64,000 nt of DNA from positions 372,001 to 436,000 of the forward strand of contig NZ_CP096270.1 in NCBI RefSeq assembly GCF_023204835.1, given 5' to 3'. The first letter of the stretch is position 1, and every line of letters starts with the position of its first letter. The DNA comes from Salinarchaeum laminariae. GTDB lineage: Archaea > Halobacteriota > Halobacteria > Halobacteriales > Salinarchaeaceae. Made by a program: the position numbers and the translations under genes. The notes under the pieces are model-generated. The model was not told the origin of the DNA and made no database searches. It worked only from the letters and a program-made list of their open reading frames with translations. Positions 9,181 through 17,255 of the stretch are shown in pieces.

Positions 9181-10780
9181 TGACATCCCCTCGCGGTAAA
9201 CAGCGAGGATTCCCCGAGTGCGATGCAGCCAGCTATCGCGCCGGGTGAACTTGCGGGTTCGCTGACGCCTCGTTGGTCGAGTGATCCGCGCGTTCCCGCT
9301 CACTCGTGTGAGTCGGTATCCACGCGTGATCGTCCCACTTGAGGTGTGTGACCTGAAGGTCTCCACGCCACGAGCGTTCAGCATCGTGGCCAGCAGGCTG
9401 TGCCATCAGCCCAATCTCTAAAGCCGATGCGTCTGTATGCTCTACGAGCAGGTTCGTCGCTCCAACCACGTCCGAGTGCCCACGGTATCCACAGTCCAGA
9501 CAGTCGAACGAATCGCCGTCCCGTTCGACGTGTTCAGAGCCACACGCTGGGCACGTCGAAGACGATCCTGTCTCGGATTCCTCCGACCAGTCAACCCCGA
9601 TTTCCTCGAACGTAACCTCGATGCGGTCGATGAGACCTCCGTGGCTCCAGAACGCGTGCGTCTTCTCGTTGACGCGAGCGTTCCAGTGCGTTGAGAGAAC
9701 GTTCGTGAGGTCACCTACAACGACGTGTTCGACACCAGTCTCGTGCAGCCACTCGGCGACGAGGCGGACGGTGGCGTCGAGGTGGTGATCGCGTCGGTTA
9801 CCCCGCCGTGCGAACGTTCGACGGATTTGCCGTGAAGAGTACGAGTCTGTCGCCAGTTGGGATTGGAGTGTGGCGATGCGCTCGGACAATGAGCGGAATC
9901 GTTGAAACTCTGACCGGGCGTTGCAAACAACGGCTTCACCGGCACTGGTGACGGCAGTGATAGTGTTGTTCGCGCCGAGATCGATGGCAGCGAACCGTGC
10001 GTCTGAAGAAGATTCGAGGCGGTTCGTGTGTCCCGTCTGGGTGTATGAGTGACCACCCGTGCGAAGGGCTGGCTGCCGCACGGTGTGGTTGACACGAATC
10101 ACGTCGAAGTCCTCATCGTAGCACAGTTCGAGTTGCCCGTCCTTGCCCGTCCAACGCGTGTCTCCGTGCACGTCCAGTCGAAGCCGTTCGTAGTGGCCGT
10201 AGCCGTACGTCTCCTTGAGCGCTTGCCCGATGGTGAATTCGACGGTTGACCCGTCTTCACCCCACTCGAACTCGTACAGGTCGTTTCGAATGAGTGTTCG
10301 GAGCGGATATCCCTCGGACCGGCTTCCCCAGTAGCCCGGTACGGAGGGTTTCTCTGTTACGGACTGGTTCTCAGGGTCGTGGTAGTCCTCAAGCAATTCA
10401 AAGAACGATTCCCACGCATCGGCGTTCTTGCGTTCTATTTGATCGAACGTTCCGCTCCCGATGATTGGAACGTACTCGTCACGCAATTCACGGACTGGGG
10501 CCTCCCAGACATTCTCGCCGTCAGTGAAGTACGCTTGTTGGCGGCGGTAGTTGATTGAGTTGTAACAGGCGTCGGACGCAGCGGCGAACTCACAGAACAC
10601 GTGCTTCGCCGTCTCGGTCGGGAAGCTCGCAGTGAGTTGGTTAGTCCGCGCGTCCATGCATTTAGTTTTGATAGACTGTCACTTAAACGTGGGCACCGCA
10701 GCTGGCTATCGTCTAGTGGTTTGGGTCTCTTCGTGTCGGTTTACCCCGCCCTAAAGGGCGAGGCTTGCACCTTGATACCT
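9181..10780 (-). mobile_element. IS1341/IS605-type element carrying only tnpB
   Basis: The element is delimited by hairpins. The 3' side, read on the minus strand, ends GGAATCCTCGC...GCGAGGGGATGTCA at 9181. The 5' side, upstream of tnpB at about 10741..10780, carries a GCCTCGCCC/GGGCGGGG-like hairpin. No tnpA (Y1 transposase) is present, so movement would need help in trans. In this family the 3' end of the tnpB transcript is processed to a guide RNA (omega RNA/reRNA) whose guide starts just beyond the terminal hairpin; overlapping transcripts of this type are known in Halobacterium. The exact outer ends are inferred. Confidence 0.7.
9233..10657 (-). CDS. tnpB: TnpB-family RNA-guided nuclease / IS1341-type transposase
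   Basis: A 474-residue TnpB protein with an N-terminal helical/wedge region. The RuvC-I motif AAIDLGANNT has its catalytic Asp at about residue 226. The RuvC-II region reads HVVVGDLTNVL, and an insert with VNEKTHAFWS follows. The zinc knuckle CPAC...CLDC (about 369-389) and the RuvC-III motif HSDVVGATNLL (Asp about 396) are present. TnpB proteins are omega-RNA-guided DNA nucleases that favour retention of IS200/605 elements. The usual RuvC-II Glu is a Gly here (residue 315), so the third catalytic acid is either elsewhere (SEESE at 358-362 is a candidate) or lost. The zinc knuckle and the other two acids are intact. The C-terminal tail after residue 410 is long and of uncertain origin. Confidence 0.9.
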   Translation of the reverse strand: MDARTNQLTASFPTETAKHVFCEFAAASDACYNSINYRRQQAYFTDGENVWEAPVRELRDEYVPIIGSGTFDQIERKNADAWESFFELLEDYHDPENQSVTEKPSVPGYWGSRSEGYPLRTLIRNDLYEFEWGEDGSTVEFTIGQALKETYGYGHYERLRLDVHGDTRWTGKDGQLELCYDEDFDVIRVNHTVRQPALRTGGHSYTQTGHTNRLESSSDARFAAIDLGANNTITAVTSAGEAVVCNARSEFQRFRSLSERIATLQSQLATDSYSSRQIRRTFARRGNRRDHHLDATVRLVAEWLHETGVEHVVVGDLTNVLSTHWNARVNEKTHAFWSHGGLIDRIEVTFEEIGVDWSEESETGSSSTCPACGSEHVERDGDSFDCLDCGYRGHSDVVGATNLLVEHTDASALEIGLMAQPAGHDAERSWRGDLQVTHLKWDDHAWIPTHTSERERADHSTNEASANPQVHPAR

Positions 10781-10876
10781 TCCGTCAAATCGACCGGATC
10801 CGGGATACCACCAATCACGTAGGATACCATTCAGACAATCAGTTTGGTGCCGGCCCGACAACTGCTTCGACCCAAC

Positions 10877-12124
10877 TCACTTCCGCGGGACGGCCAAGCC
10901 GCCGCGCAACAACGCGCCAGTCGAGACGACCGCAACGATCGTCCCGACGAGTAACGCGATGCCGGCACCGAGTCCCAGCATCCACGGCGCCACCGTCACG
11001 AGCCCAGAAAAGCCGACGAGCGACGCTGCAACCTGCGAAAGCACGACCCCGGCCGGAACCGCCAGCACGACGCCGACGAGCGCGCCAAGCAAAGCGATCA
11101 CGAGCCCTTGGACGGCGATCGTTGCGACGACCGTCCACGGGGAGACGCCCTGTGCAAGCAGGGCGGCGAACGTCGCCCGCTGGTGGTGGACGTACAACCA
11201 GAGGAGACTGGCAGTCAACGTCAACCCGGCGAGAATGGCGACGATCACAAGCGCTGCTCCGGCGACCAGTACGGATGCACGCTGACGCAACACCGCGAGG
11301 AGCTGCTCCTCATTGGTCCGCACCGAGAGCGTGGGATGTTGCTCCTCGATCTCCGTCGCAACGGCCTCGGGCCCCGCGCCGTCCTCGGTCACGGCAGTGA
11401 CGAACGTCGCTGGATCGCGCTCGGTTGTGCCGGTGATCTCCTGGAGCTCTGCGATCGGCAAAATGACCGTCTGCGATCCCAGCAGCTGCCTGAAGGTCGA
11501 TGAGATTGCCACGACGGTAAACTCGTGCTCGCGAGCTGCTGCCAGCGAGCCGCCGATCCTGACCGTGTCGCCCACTCCGACGTCGAGCTGGTCGGCTGTG
11601 TCGCTGTCCAGGATTACCTCGTAAGTCATCTCGCCGTCGTAGCTCCCATTCGCGTAGTGGCGGTTCGGCGCCGAGAAGTCCCGGCCAGACTGGATCGACA
11701 CGGAGTTCCCGGTGCCGCTGATCCCGGCGCCGATGATGGTTTGGAACTCACCATCGCCGGCGTCGATGTACACCGATTGGAACGCAATCGGATTTGCCTG
11801 CGCCACGTCTGGATGGGCTTCGATTTCGCTGGCGACCTGGTGGCTGTCCGTCAGCGTGTTCGTGAAGCCGCCACCACGAGCAGGTGAGAGGCTGGTCCCT
11901 TCCGCGCTCACCCAGAGATCCCGGTCTGCCTGATCGAACTGCGTCGCGCCGACCTCGAGCACGCCGGCACCGGTTGCAGCCAGGAGAATGACCGCGAGCA
12001 CGGCCAGCGTCACGCCAGTGACCGCGAGCACCGTCCGCAACGGCCGGCGACGGAGCCGGGCAACGGCGATGCCTGCCGCGCCGGTGAGTCGCCTCGTTCG
12101 CCGGAACCGCGTCGATTCCGACAC
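10877..12124 (-). CDS. FtsX/MacB-like ABC transporter permease (distal)
   Basis: A 415-residue permease with the FtsX/MacB topology. It has one N-terminal helix (TVLAVTGVTLAVLAVILLAA, about 31-50) and a large extracytoplasmic domain (about 55-280, containing the family-typical region ending FRQLLGSQTVILPIAELQEI). Three C-terminal helices follow (about 290-400), including VVAVVSTGALLRGGLAVPRK at the end. It is the last gene of a run with the permease at 12170 and the ATPase at 13487, both just upstream on the same strand. MacB-type systems are mechanotransmission machines acting on lipoproteins, peptides or drugs rather than classical importers. The substrate is unknown; the secreted protein at 14385 is a plausible partner. 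Confidence 0.85.
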   Translation of the reverse strand: MSESTRFRRTRRLTGAAGIAVARLRRRPLRTVLAVTGVTLAVLAVILLAATGAGVLEVGATQFDQADRDLWVSAEGTSLSPARGGGFTNTLTDSHQVASEIEAHPDVAQANPIAFQSVYIDAGDGEFQTIIGAGISGTGNSVSIQSGRDFSAPNRHYANGSYDGEMTYEVILDSDTADQLDVGVGDTVRIGGSLAAAREHEFTVVAISSTFRQLLGSQTVILPIAELQEITGTTERDPATFVTAVTEDGAGPEAVATEIEEQHPTLSVRTNEEQLLAVLRQRASVLVAGAALVIVAILAGLTLTASLLWLYVHHQRATFAALLAQGVSPWTVVATIAVQGLVIALLGALVGVVLAVPAGVVLSQVAASLVGFSGLVTVAPWMLGLGAGIALLVGTIVAVVSTGALLRGGLAVPRK

Positions 12125-12169
12125 GTCAGCTCACCCCCCGTGCAACGGGTAGTTCCCTCCGGCCCACAG

Positions 12170-13384
12170 TCAGATCACCCTCGACCCGCTGCTCGCCCGT
12201 TCGACCAGCCAAAGCACGGGGGGAAGCGCAAGCAGGCCGACGACGAGTGCGATCCCGATCCCGTAGGGAATCAACAGTGGATGGAACATCGCGGCACCAG
12301 GAATGCCAACGGCACTCGCGATCCCACGATCGATCCCGAACACGACCAGCCAACCAAGCGCCACGCCGAGCAGCCCACCGACCGCCGCGGTCGCCAGCGT
12401 CTGAACGCCAATCACGAGCAAACGACTGCGTCGACCGATTCCCATCGCCTGCATCGTCGAGAGCTCCGGGCCCTGATCGAGCACCTCCAACCCGATGGTC
12501 ACCGACACGAATAACACGCCGACGATCAGTGCCGCCAGCAGCCCGGCGATCGCGAGCGCTAGCGGCAGCCCTTCGTCGACCGTCTCCTGCGCCAACAGAC
12601 TTGAGCGGGTCTCGACGGTCGCGCCGTCGTAGAGGCCCGCCAGCTCCGAGCGAACGCCACGATCGTTCGTCGCCACGAGGAACTGGTTCGCGCTGTCGTG
12701 TTCATCGGCGCCCACGAGTACTTGGAGCTCCGAGAGGTGGACCAGTACTATCGGCAGATCGACCGTCGGGCTGCCCGAGGATCGATCAACGTTCACAACA
12801 GTGAACGACCGGTTGCTCCCCGTTGGTGTCACGGCATCATTCTCGTCGACATCCAGCACACGAGCGGCGCCTTCAGTCGCGACCAGATCGCCGGTCCACG
12901 GGCCGTCGTAGCTCCCATTGGCGTAGTGCGGGTCACCGGGCGTGAGTGCTTGCGGGGACGCGCCTGCAACGTTTGACGCGTCAGGTGCTCCGATCACCCC
13001 GACGACGAGCACGTATTCCTGGGCGTTACCGGCTTCCATCCGTATCGGTCGAGTCAGTACTGGCGTCGCGTAGTCGGCGCCGTCGTCGATACGCGCAGTC
13101 GCGTCGTGGACGGAGCCCAGTTCGGGGGTGTCGGAGGCAACGAGCACGGAGCTCTCACCGGATTCGGGGACGATCCAATAGTCGACATCGCTCCCGAGGA
13201 CGGTCGCGTCCGCGGCGAGCGCGACGCCGACGCCGGTAACGGAGACGAGCAACGCAACGGCGACAGCCGTCCCGACGACGCCGGCGATCGTGCGTCGACC
13301 ACCAGGACCCGTCGAGCGTCCGACGACGCGGCGAACGCCCAGGCCAGCCAGCCCGACGAGGCGGCGGAGACGATCGCGGATCAC
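12170..13384 (-). CDS. FtsX/MacB-like ABC transporter permease (proximal)
   Basis: A 404-residue FtsX-type permease. There is a helix at about 33-55 (AGVVGTAVAVALLVSVTGVG), an extracytoplasmic domain (about 60-265) that shares the DPHYANGSYDGPWTGD-type segment with its partner (HYANGSYDGEMTYE), and three C-terminal helices from about 270. The two permeases are clear paralogs and presumably heterodimerise on the ATPase encoded upstream. The gap to the next gene is 45 bases and the gap to the ATPase about 100, consistent with one operon. No substrate-specific motif is recognisable. Confidence 0.85.
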   Translation of the reverse strand: MIRDRLRRLVGLAGLGVRRVVGRSTGPGGRRTIAGVVGTAVAVALLVSVTGVGVALAADATVLGSDVDYWIVPESGESSVLVASDTPELGSVHDATARIDDGADYATPVLTRPIRMEAGNAQEYVLVVGVIGAPDASNVAGASPQALTPGDPHYANGSYDGPWTGDLVATEGAARVLDVDENDAVTPTGSNRSFTVVNVDRSSGSPTVDLPIVLVHLSELQVLVGADEHDSANQFLVATNDRGVRSELAGLYDGATVETRSSLLAQETVDEGLPLALAIAGLLAALIVGVLFVSVTIGLEVLDQGPELSTMQAMGIGRRSRLLVIGVQTLATAAVGGLLGVALGWLVVFGIDRGIASAVGIPGAAMFHPLLIPYGIGIALVVGLLALPPVLWLVERASSGSRVI

Positions 13385-13486
13385 GCCCCATCACCCAGTG
13401 TCACTCGATCGGGCCGATCGCCACCGGACGCTGTATGTCCGGATCGCAGCCCCGGCTCGAGATCGCTGTCCGCAACCCGAGTCCGC

Positions 13487-14227
13487 TCAAACTGCATCTG
13501 TGGTGGGAACGGCGCGGGTGCGCTCCGCGTCGGTGAGTTCGATCACGCGATCCGTTCGGTCGAGTGCCCGATCGTCGTGGGAGGCAAGCACGACGGTACG
13601 ATCGGCCGTCACCGCAGCCAGCGCGTCCAGCACGCGATCTGCTGTCTCCGAGTCTAGTTCGCCGGTCGGCTCGTCGGCGACGACGAGCGACGGATCGGTC
13701 GCGAGCGCACGCGCAACTGCGACGCGCTGGCGCTCGCCGCCGCTAAGCTGTCCCGGTCGATGAGCTAGGCGGTCGCCCAGCCCGACCTGCTCGAGTAGGT
13801 TCGCTGCCCGCTCGCGGCGCCTGGCCTTAGGCTCACCGCGCTCGAGCAACGGGAGAGCCACGTTCGCCCGAGCGCTGAGCGACCCGAGCAAGTGGAATCG
13901 TTGAAAGACAACGCCGACGGTATCCAGGCGAAACCGCGTGCGTTCCCGGGAAGATAGCTCGTCGAGCCGCACCCCGTCAACGGTGACCGTCCCCGCCGTA
14001 GGCGTTTCGAGCCCGGCGATCAAGTGGAGGAGCGTCGTCTTGCCGCTGCCACTCGGGCCCGCCAGCCCGACGAACTCCCCCCGTCCCACTTCGATCGAGA
14101 CGCCATCGATCGCATTCACCTCGGGAACGGACCGCTCGCGGCCGAGCAGACGACGGAGTCGCGACTGCCGGCCCATCTGGTAGGTCCGGTGGACCTCCGA
14201 ACACGTCACTTCTGCACCACTGCTCAT
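13487..14227 (-). CDS. ABC transporter ATP-binding protein (LolD/MacB-like)
   Basis: A 246-residue ATPase with a complete ABC core: Walker A GPSGSGKTTLLHL, Q-loop VVFQRFHLLG, signature LSGGERQRVAVARAL, Walker B LVVADEPTGELD, and switch His in VLASHDDRALD. TGELDSETADRVLDAL and the short length are typical of the LolD/MacB subfamily. The start is placed at MSSGAEVTCSEVHRTY; a longer in-frame start nine codons upstream is less likely. It powers the two FtsX-like permeases encoded downstream. Confidence 0.9.
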   Translation of the reverse strand: MSSGAEVTCSEVHRTYQMGRQSRLRRLLGRERSVPEVNAIDGVSIEVGRGEFVGLAGPSGSGKTTLLHLIAGLETPTAGTVTVDGVRLDELSSRERTRFRLDTVGVVFQRFHLLGSLSARANVALPLLERGEPKARRRERAANLLEQVGLGDRLAHRPGQLSGGERQRVAVARALATDPSLVVADEPTGELDSETADRVLDALAAVTADRTVVLASHDDRALDRTDRVIELTDAERTRAVPTTDAV

Positions 14228-14384
14228 AGGACCTGACGCACACTCCGTCGCCAAAGGTGTAGCGGAGACCTGTCCAGGAAGATCCTGATGCCGATCGGTC
14301 GCTTGCCCGCTGGCCGGCCAGCTCGCATTTCGCGGACTCCAATCGGTCGCGCTCTCAATTGCCGTTTGATCGGTCGGTGCACGA

Positions 14385-15557
14385 TCAGTTGCGTTGGAGC
14401 GCGGCGACTGCTAAGACTGCCGCGACGATCGGTACTAGCCACGACAGTGCCAATGTGTCGTCCTGGCTCCCGTCATCGTCGTCGGTGGCAGTATCGGACT
14501 CGCTGCCGGTGGAGTCCGGGTCGTTGGGATCCATCGGCCCATCGTCGGCACCATCACCGTCGTCGCTGCCGTCGTCAGTGTCACCGTCCGTCTCGTCCGA
14601 CGTTCCGTCATCGGTGCCGTCTTCACTACCGTCGGAGCCGTCATTCGTCGATCCTTCGTCCGAGCTGTTCCCGTCGTCGGATCCACTTCCATCGTCAGTA
14701 CTGCTCCCGTCGTCAGTGGTGTTCCCGTCATCGGTCTGACCGCCCCCATCGTCGCTGCTACCGTCATCGCCGTCCCCAGCTCCGTCGTCGCTACTCCCGC
14801 CATCGGTACTTCCACCGTTATCGCCACTCCCACCATCAGTAGTTCCACCGTCGTCACCGTTCCCACCGTCGTTCTCGATCGTCACGATCTGGCCGTTCGC
14901 GATGCCGGTCGAGGTCGGGTAACCAGCAGCCTCCCCGTCAGCCCTGACGGCGCCGTACACGACCCAGTCACCCGTCGCACCTGGATCGACCGTGGCGACG
15001 TACGTTCCGCCGCCGGTGTGGGTCGCAGTCCGCCTGATCTCGGTCCCATCCTTATAGATCCCGACTTCCACGGTCTCATCGGGAGCGACCTGTTCGCCGA
15101 CCTCAATACTGACGTCGAAGGGCTCGCCAACGGTCGCGTCCGCTGGTGCAGCGACAGAGAGACTGTATTCGGAGACGACGACCGGGTGGATCGCCTGGAC
15201 GCTGCCATCAACTTGGAGGGCTAACGCGTACGTGCCTGGTTCGAGGTTTGCCGTGGGGAAGGTTACAGTGCCGTCGCCAGTTCCGTCACGAAAGTCCTCA
15301 ACTTGTTCATCGCGATTGTAGAGATCAAGGTTGTAGTCCTGATTGCCGTCGACTGAGACGGTTGCGGTGATCTCATCGCCCTTCGAGACTTTCCCAACCG
15401 CATCGATCTGATAACTACTCCCGTCGATGTCCACGGTCTGAGCGGGGACATTAACGTCGTTGTTCGTGCTCACGCCGTAGGGCGCTGCCAACCCAGCGGA
15501 TGCGAGCGAAACCATTACGAGGAGGGCGAGGACGACCGCGACCGAAGACCGGTGCAT
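14385..15557 (-). CDS. Secreted protein with Asp/Gly/Ser-rich stalk and C-terminal membrane helix
   Basis: A 390-residue protein with a signal peptide (VAVVLALLVMVSLASAGLA). Two beta-rich domains (about 25-225) follow, with Ig-like features (YQIDAVGKVSKGDEITATV; TFPTANLEPGTYALAL). Then comes a low-complexity stalk of about 130 residues almost wholly D, G, S, T, N and E (about 230-360), and a final hydrophobic helix (LSWLVPIVAAVLAVAALQ). This is the usual layout of a haloarchaeal cell-surface protein spanning the S-layer. A TATA-like GTTATAGG lies about 25 bases upstream of the ATG, consistent with a leaderless transcript. It is first in line with the ABC exporter genes, 157 bases upstream of the ATPase, so it may be the extracytoplasmic partner. 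Confidence 0.75.
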   Translation of the reverse strand: MHRSSVAVVLALLVMVSLASAGLAAPYGVSTNNDVNVPAQTVDIDGSSYQIDAVGKVSKGDEITATVSVDGNQDYNLDLYNRDEQVEDFRDGTGDGTVTFPTANLEPGTYALALQVDGSVQAIHPVVVSEYSLSVAAPADATVGEPFDVSIEVGEQVAPDETVEVGIYKDGTEIRRTATHTGGGTYVATVDPGATGDWVVYGAVRADGEAAGYPTSTGIANGQIVTIENDGGNGDDGGTTDGGSGDNGGSTDGGSSDDGAGDGDDGSSDDGGGQTDDGNTTDDGSSTDDGSGSDDGNSSDEGSTNDGSDGSEDGTDDGTSDETDGDTDDGSDDGDGADDGPMDPNDPDSTGSESDTATDDDDGSQDDTLALSWLVPIVAAVLAVAALQRN

Positions 15558-15702
15558 ATCGCAACAAGGGGGACAGCACCTGTTATAGGTTGGCGATCGT
15601 TCGTTACCCGCCGGTACAGAACAGGGAACGACTACGGATGAAACAAAGCTGTAGGTCGTTTATAAACGTCAGCTACCGAGCCTATCCGGCAATTACGGAA
15701 GT

Positions 15703-15743
15703 GCGAGGAGAAAGCCCCGCCGTTCACGGCGGGGAGGAAGTCA
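15703..15743 (+). repeat. Solitary IS605/IS1341-type terminal hairpin
   Basis: CCCCGCC and GGCGGGG pair perfectly around a 6-base loop, flanked by GGAGAAAG on the left and GGAAGTCAA on the right. This matches the hairpins at 2483 and 23740 and the end of the tnpB element. No transposase is attached. Confidence 0.6.
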
Positions 15744-15806
15744 AAACATCAAGCGGTATGATGATCAGAACAAACCGTCCGTTGGCCCTCGCCCCACAGA
15801 GAGCGC

Positions 15807-16514
15807 ATGAAGGTGATAGCGGCTATCCGGAGCGTGAACACTCGCGTCGATCGCGTGATCGCGCCCCCGAAGTACGATCGACGGGAGATCTTCGCGTTCT
15901 GGATGGCGGCCGTCGACTTCGACCGAGCGTTGCACCTGGGGTGTGGACGGGACAAGGACGGGCTCGGGAAGCGGATCGAAACGAAGGGCGACGTCGTCGC
16001 TCTCGATCCGAATCCAGCGGGGCTGGCGAAGAACGAGGTATCGCAGAAAGTCCTTGGTGATGCCCACCGGCTGCCCCTCTCCGGTGACGCGTTTGACTTC
16101 GTGTTCTGCCGGTACGTGTTCGAGCACCTCCCGGATCCCCATGCAGCGCTCAACGAGATCGATCGCGTCCTTCGACCCGGAGGGACGTTCATGGTCCTGG
16201 TCCCCAATCCACGCCACTACTACGCGCGGATCGCCGATGCGACACCGTTCTGGTTTCACAAACTCTGGTTCGAATTCCAGGGAATCGACGATCACGAGGA
16301 AGACCGGTTCCCGACGGAGTACGCGTGGGGCCGACTCGAAGACATCGAGGGGTGCAGTCGCTGGGAGCTCGAGGCGGTCAGGAGCTTTCCGGGGCCGACG
16401 AACTACACCAGAGTACTCCCGTTTCACGTCCTCTTTTCGGTGCTGGCAAGACTGGTCGAGCACCGGCCGAAGTACCACGTCGCCTACCTTGCTCGCTTCC
16501 GAGCCCCGAGGTGA
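15807..16514 (+). CDS. Class I SAM-dependent methyltransferase
   Basis: A 235-residue Methyltransf_11-type protein. Motif I is ALHLGCGRDKDGLG (about residue 43), VVALDPNP is the motif II acid, LPLSGDAFDFVFCRYVFEHLPDP is the post-motif II and motif IV region, and VLRPGGTFMVLVPN is the typical strand and turn. The C-terminal half has several aromatic residues (PFWFHKLWFEFQG) and ends AYLARFRAPR, as in methyltransferases of surface glycan or lipid pathways. The substrate is unknown. It stands alone, with a PIN-gene relic immediately downstream on the other strand. Confidence 0.85.
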   Translation: MKVIAAIRSVNTRVDRVIAPPKYDRREIFAFWMAAVDFDRALHLGCGRDKDGLGKRIETKGDVVALDPNPAGLAKNEVSQKVLGDAHRLPLSGDAFDFVFCRYVFEHLPDPHAALNEIDRVLRPGGTFMVLVPNPRHYYARIADATPFWFHKLWFEFQGIDDHEEDRFPTEYAWGRLEDIEGCSRWELEAVRSFPGPTNYTRVLPFHVLFSVLARLVEHRPKYHVAYLARFRAPR

Positions 16515-16660
16515 GATTGAAGTTGCGCAATATACTGTTCGTTCCAGTGCTTCGTCTCGATTTAGTACGTGAGTAGCGCATCGACATATCCGATTGATCC
16601 GTCGCAGTACCCGGCCGCGACTCCGTCAGTGATGTGGAGGACCTCTGTACTGACCACTGG
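16512..16660 (-). pseudogene. 3' relic of a PIN-domain toxin gene
   Basis: The minus strand encodes VLHITDGVAAGYCDGSIGYV, DALLTY, an in-frame TAA, then IETKHWNEQYIAQLQSH. The intact PIN protein at 32851..33444 reads TTPHILCSLANNEILSTEYV, DMLLTYFTESKHWDEQYTAL, LRSHH. The match runs through both parts, so this is the C-terminal piece of a homologous toxin gene. The 5' two-thirds is gone and the break coincides with the left end of the repeat at 16645. No antitoxin remnant was found. Confidence 0.7.
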
Positions 16661-16880
16661 GGTTTCTCGAGACGTGACTGTCCAAAGGTTTCGCGCCAAC
16701 CGCCATACCGCCCGGGCGGGACTCCGGAAAGGGCCGACCGCTCCTCGGTTTAGTCGACGCAAGCACCGCAGCCAAGCGTGGCGAGGCGCGCGGCAAGCGT
16801 AAACCGAGGAGCGGGAGGCTTCCGTGGCGGTCTGCTGTTCAGTCCCCGTCGTCGACACCGAATCTAACCGTTCACTACAT
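16645..16880. repeat. Interspersed repeat, copy 2 (long form)
   Basis: The left end CTGTACTGACCAC is identical to 1805..1817. The core is GGGCGGGACTCCGGAAAGG. A long stem of CCGCTCCTCGGTTTA against TAAACCGAGGAGCGG encloses a GC-rich insert (GCAAGCACCGCAGCCAAGCG). The right end GGCTTCCGTGGCGGTCTGC then matches 1897. The first base beyond the left end is a truncated PIN gene. The stem is 15 bp and perfect, so the transcript would be highly structured. It may be a MITE or a structural RNA. Confidence 0.65.
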
Positions 16881-17255
16881 CCCCAGAATGGTCAATGAGA
16901 CTGCGGGCGAGCGCGCTTCCCGCATAACAATTTCCTTGAAAATCGCGACATCATCGTCACACAATTCATGGATTCGCCAGCTTCGTGTCGGGCGGGCCTG
17001 CTTCTGAAATCGGCGATAACGGACTTGTGAGCGGCTGTACTAGCCGTTTTCTCACCAGTGGTTCTGACGTGATCATTGCTCGGAGCGATGGTGATACTGG
17101 GTGAATCGAGATGTATGCTTTTCTAATCGGATGATAACGAGTTTTTTAGACGGGGACATTCCGTCCTCTCAAACCCCGAATTTCCGGCGTTTCAGCGGTT
17201 CCGTGGTGATCGCACCCAGAGTTTTAAAAGTACCCGGTTCACCCAATGGGTTTGT
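16881..17255. other. Intergenic region upstream of the unknown paralog pair
   Basis: No gene is visible. The stretch is more AT-rich than its surroundings (for example ACGAGTTTTTTAGACGG near 17140) and holds the promoter of the following operon near 17222. Confidence 0.5.
17222..17229 (+). promoter_or_regulatory. TATA-like box of the unknown paralog operon
   Basis: TTTTAAAA lies 26 bases upstream of the ATG at 17256, the spacing expected for a leaderless or nearly leaderless haloarchaeal transcript. Confidence 0.5.
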
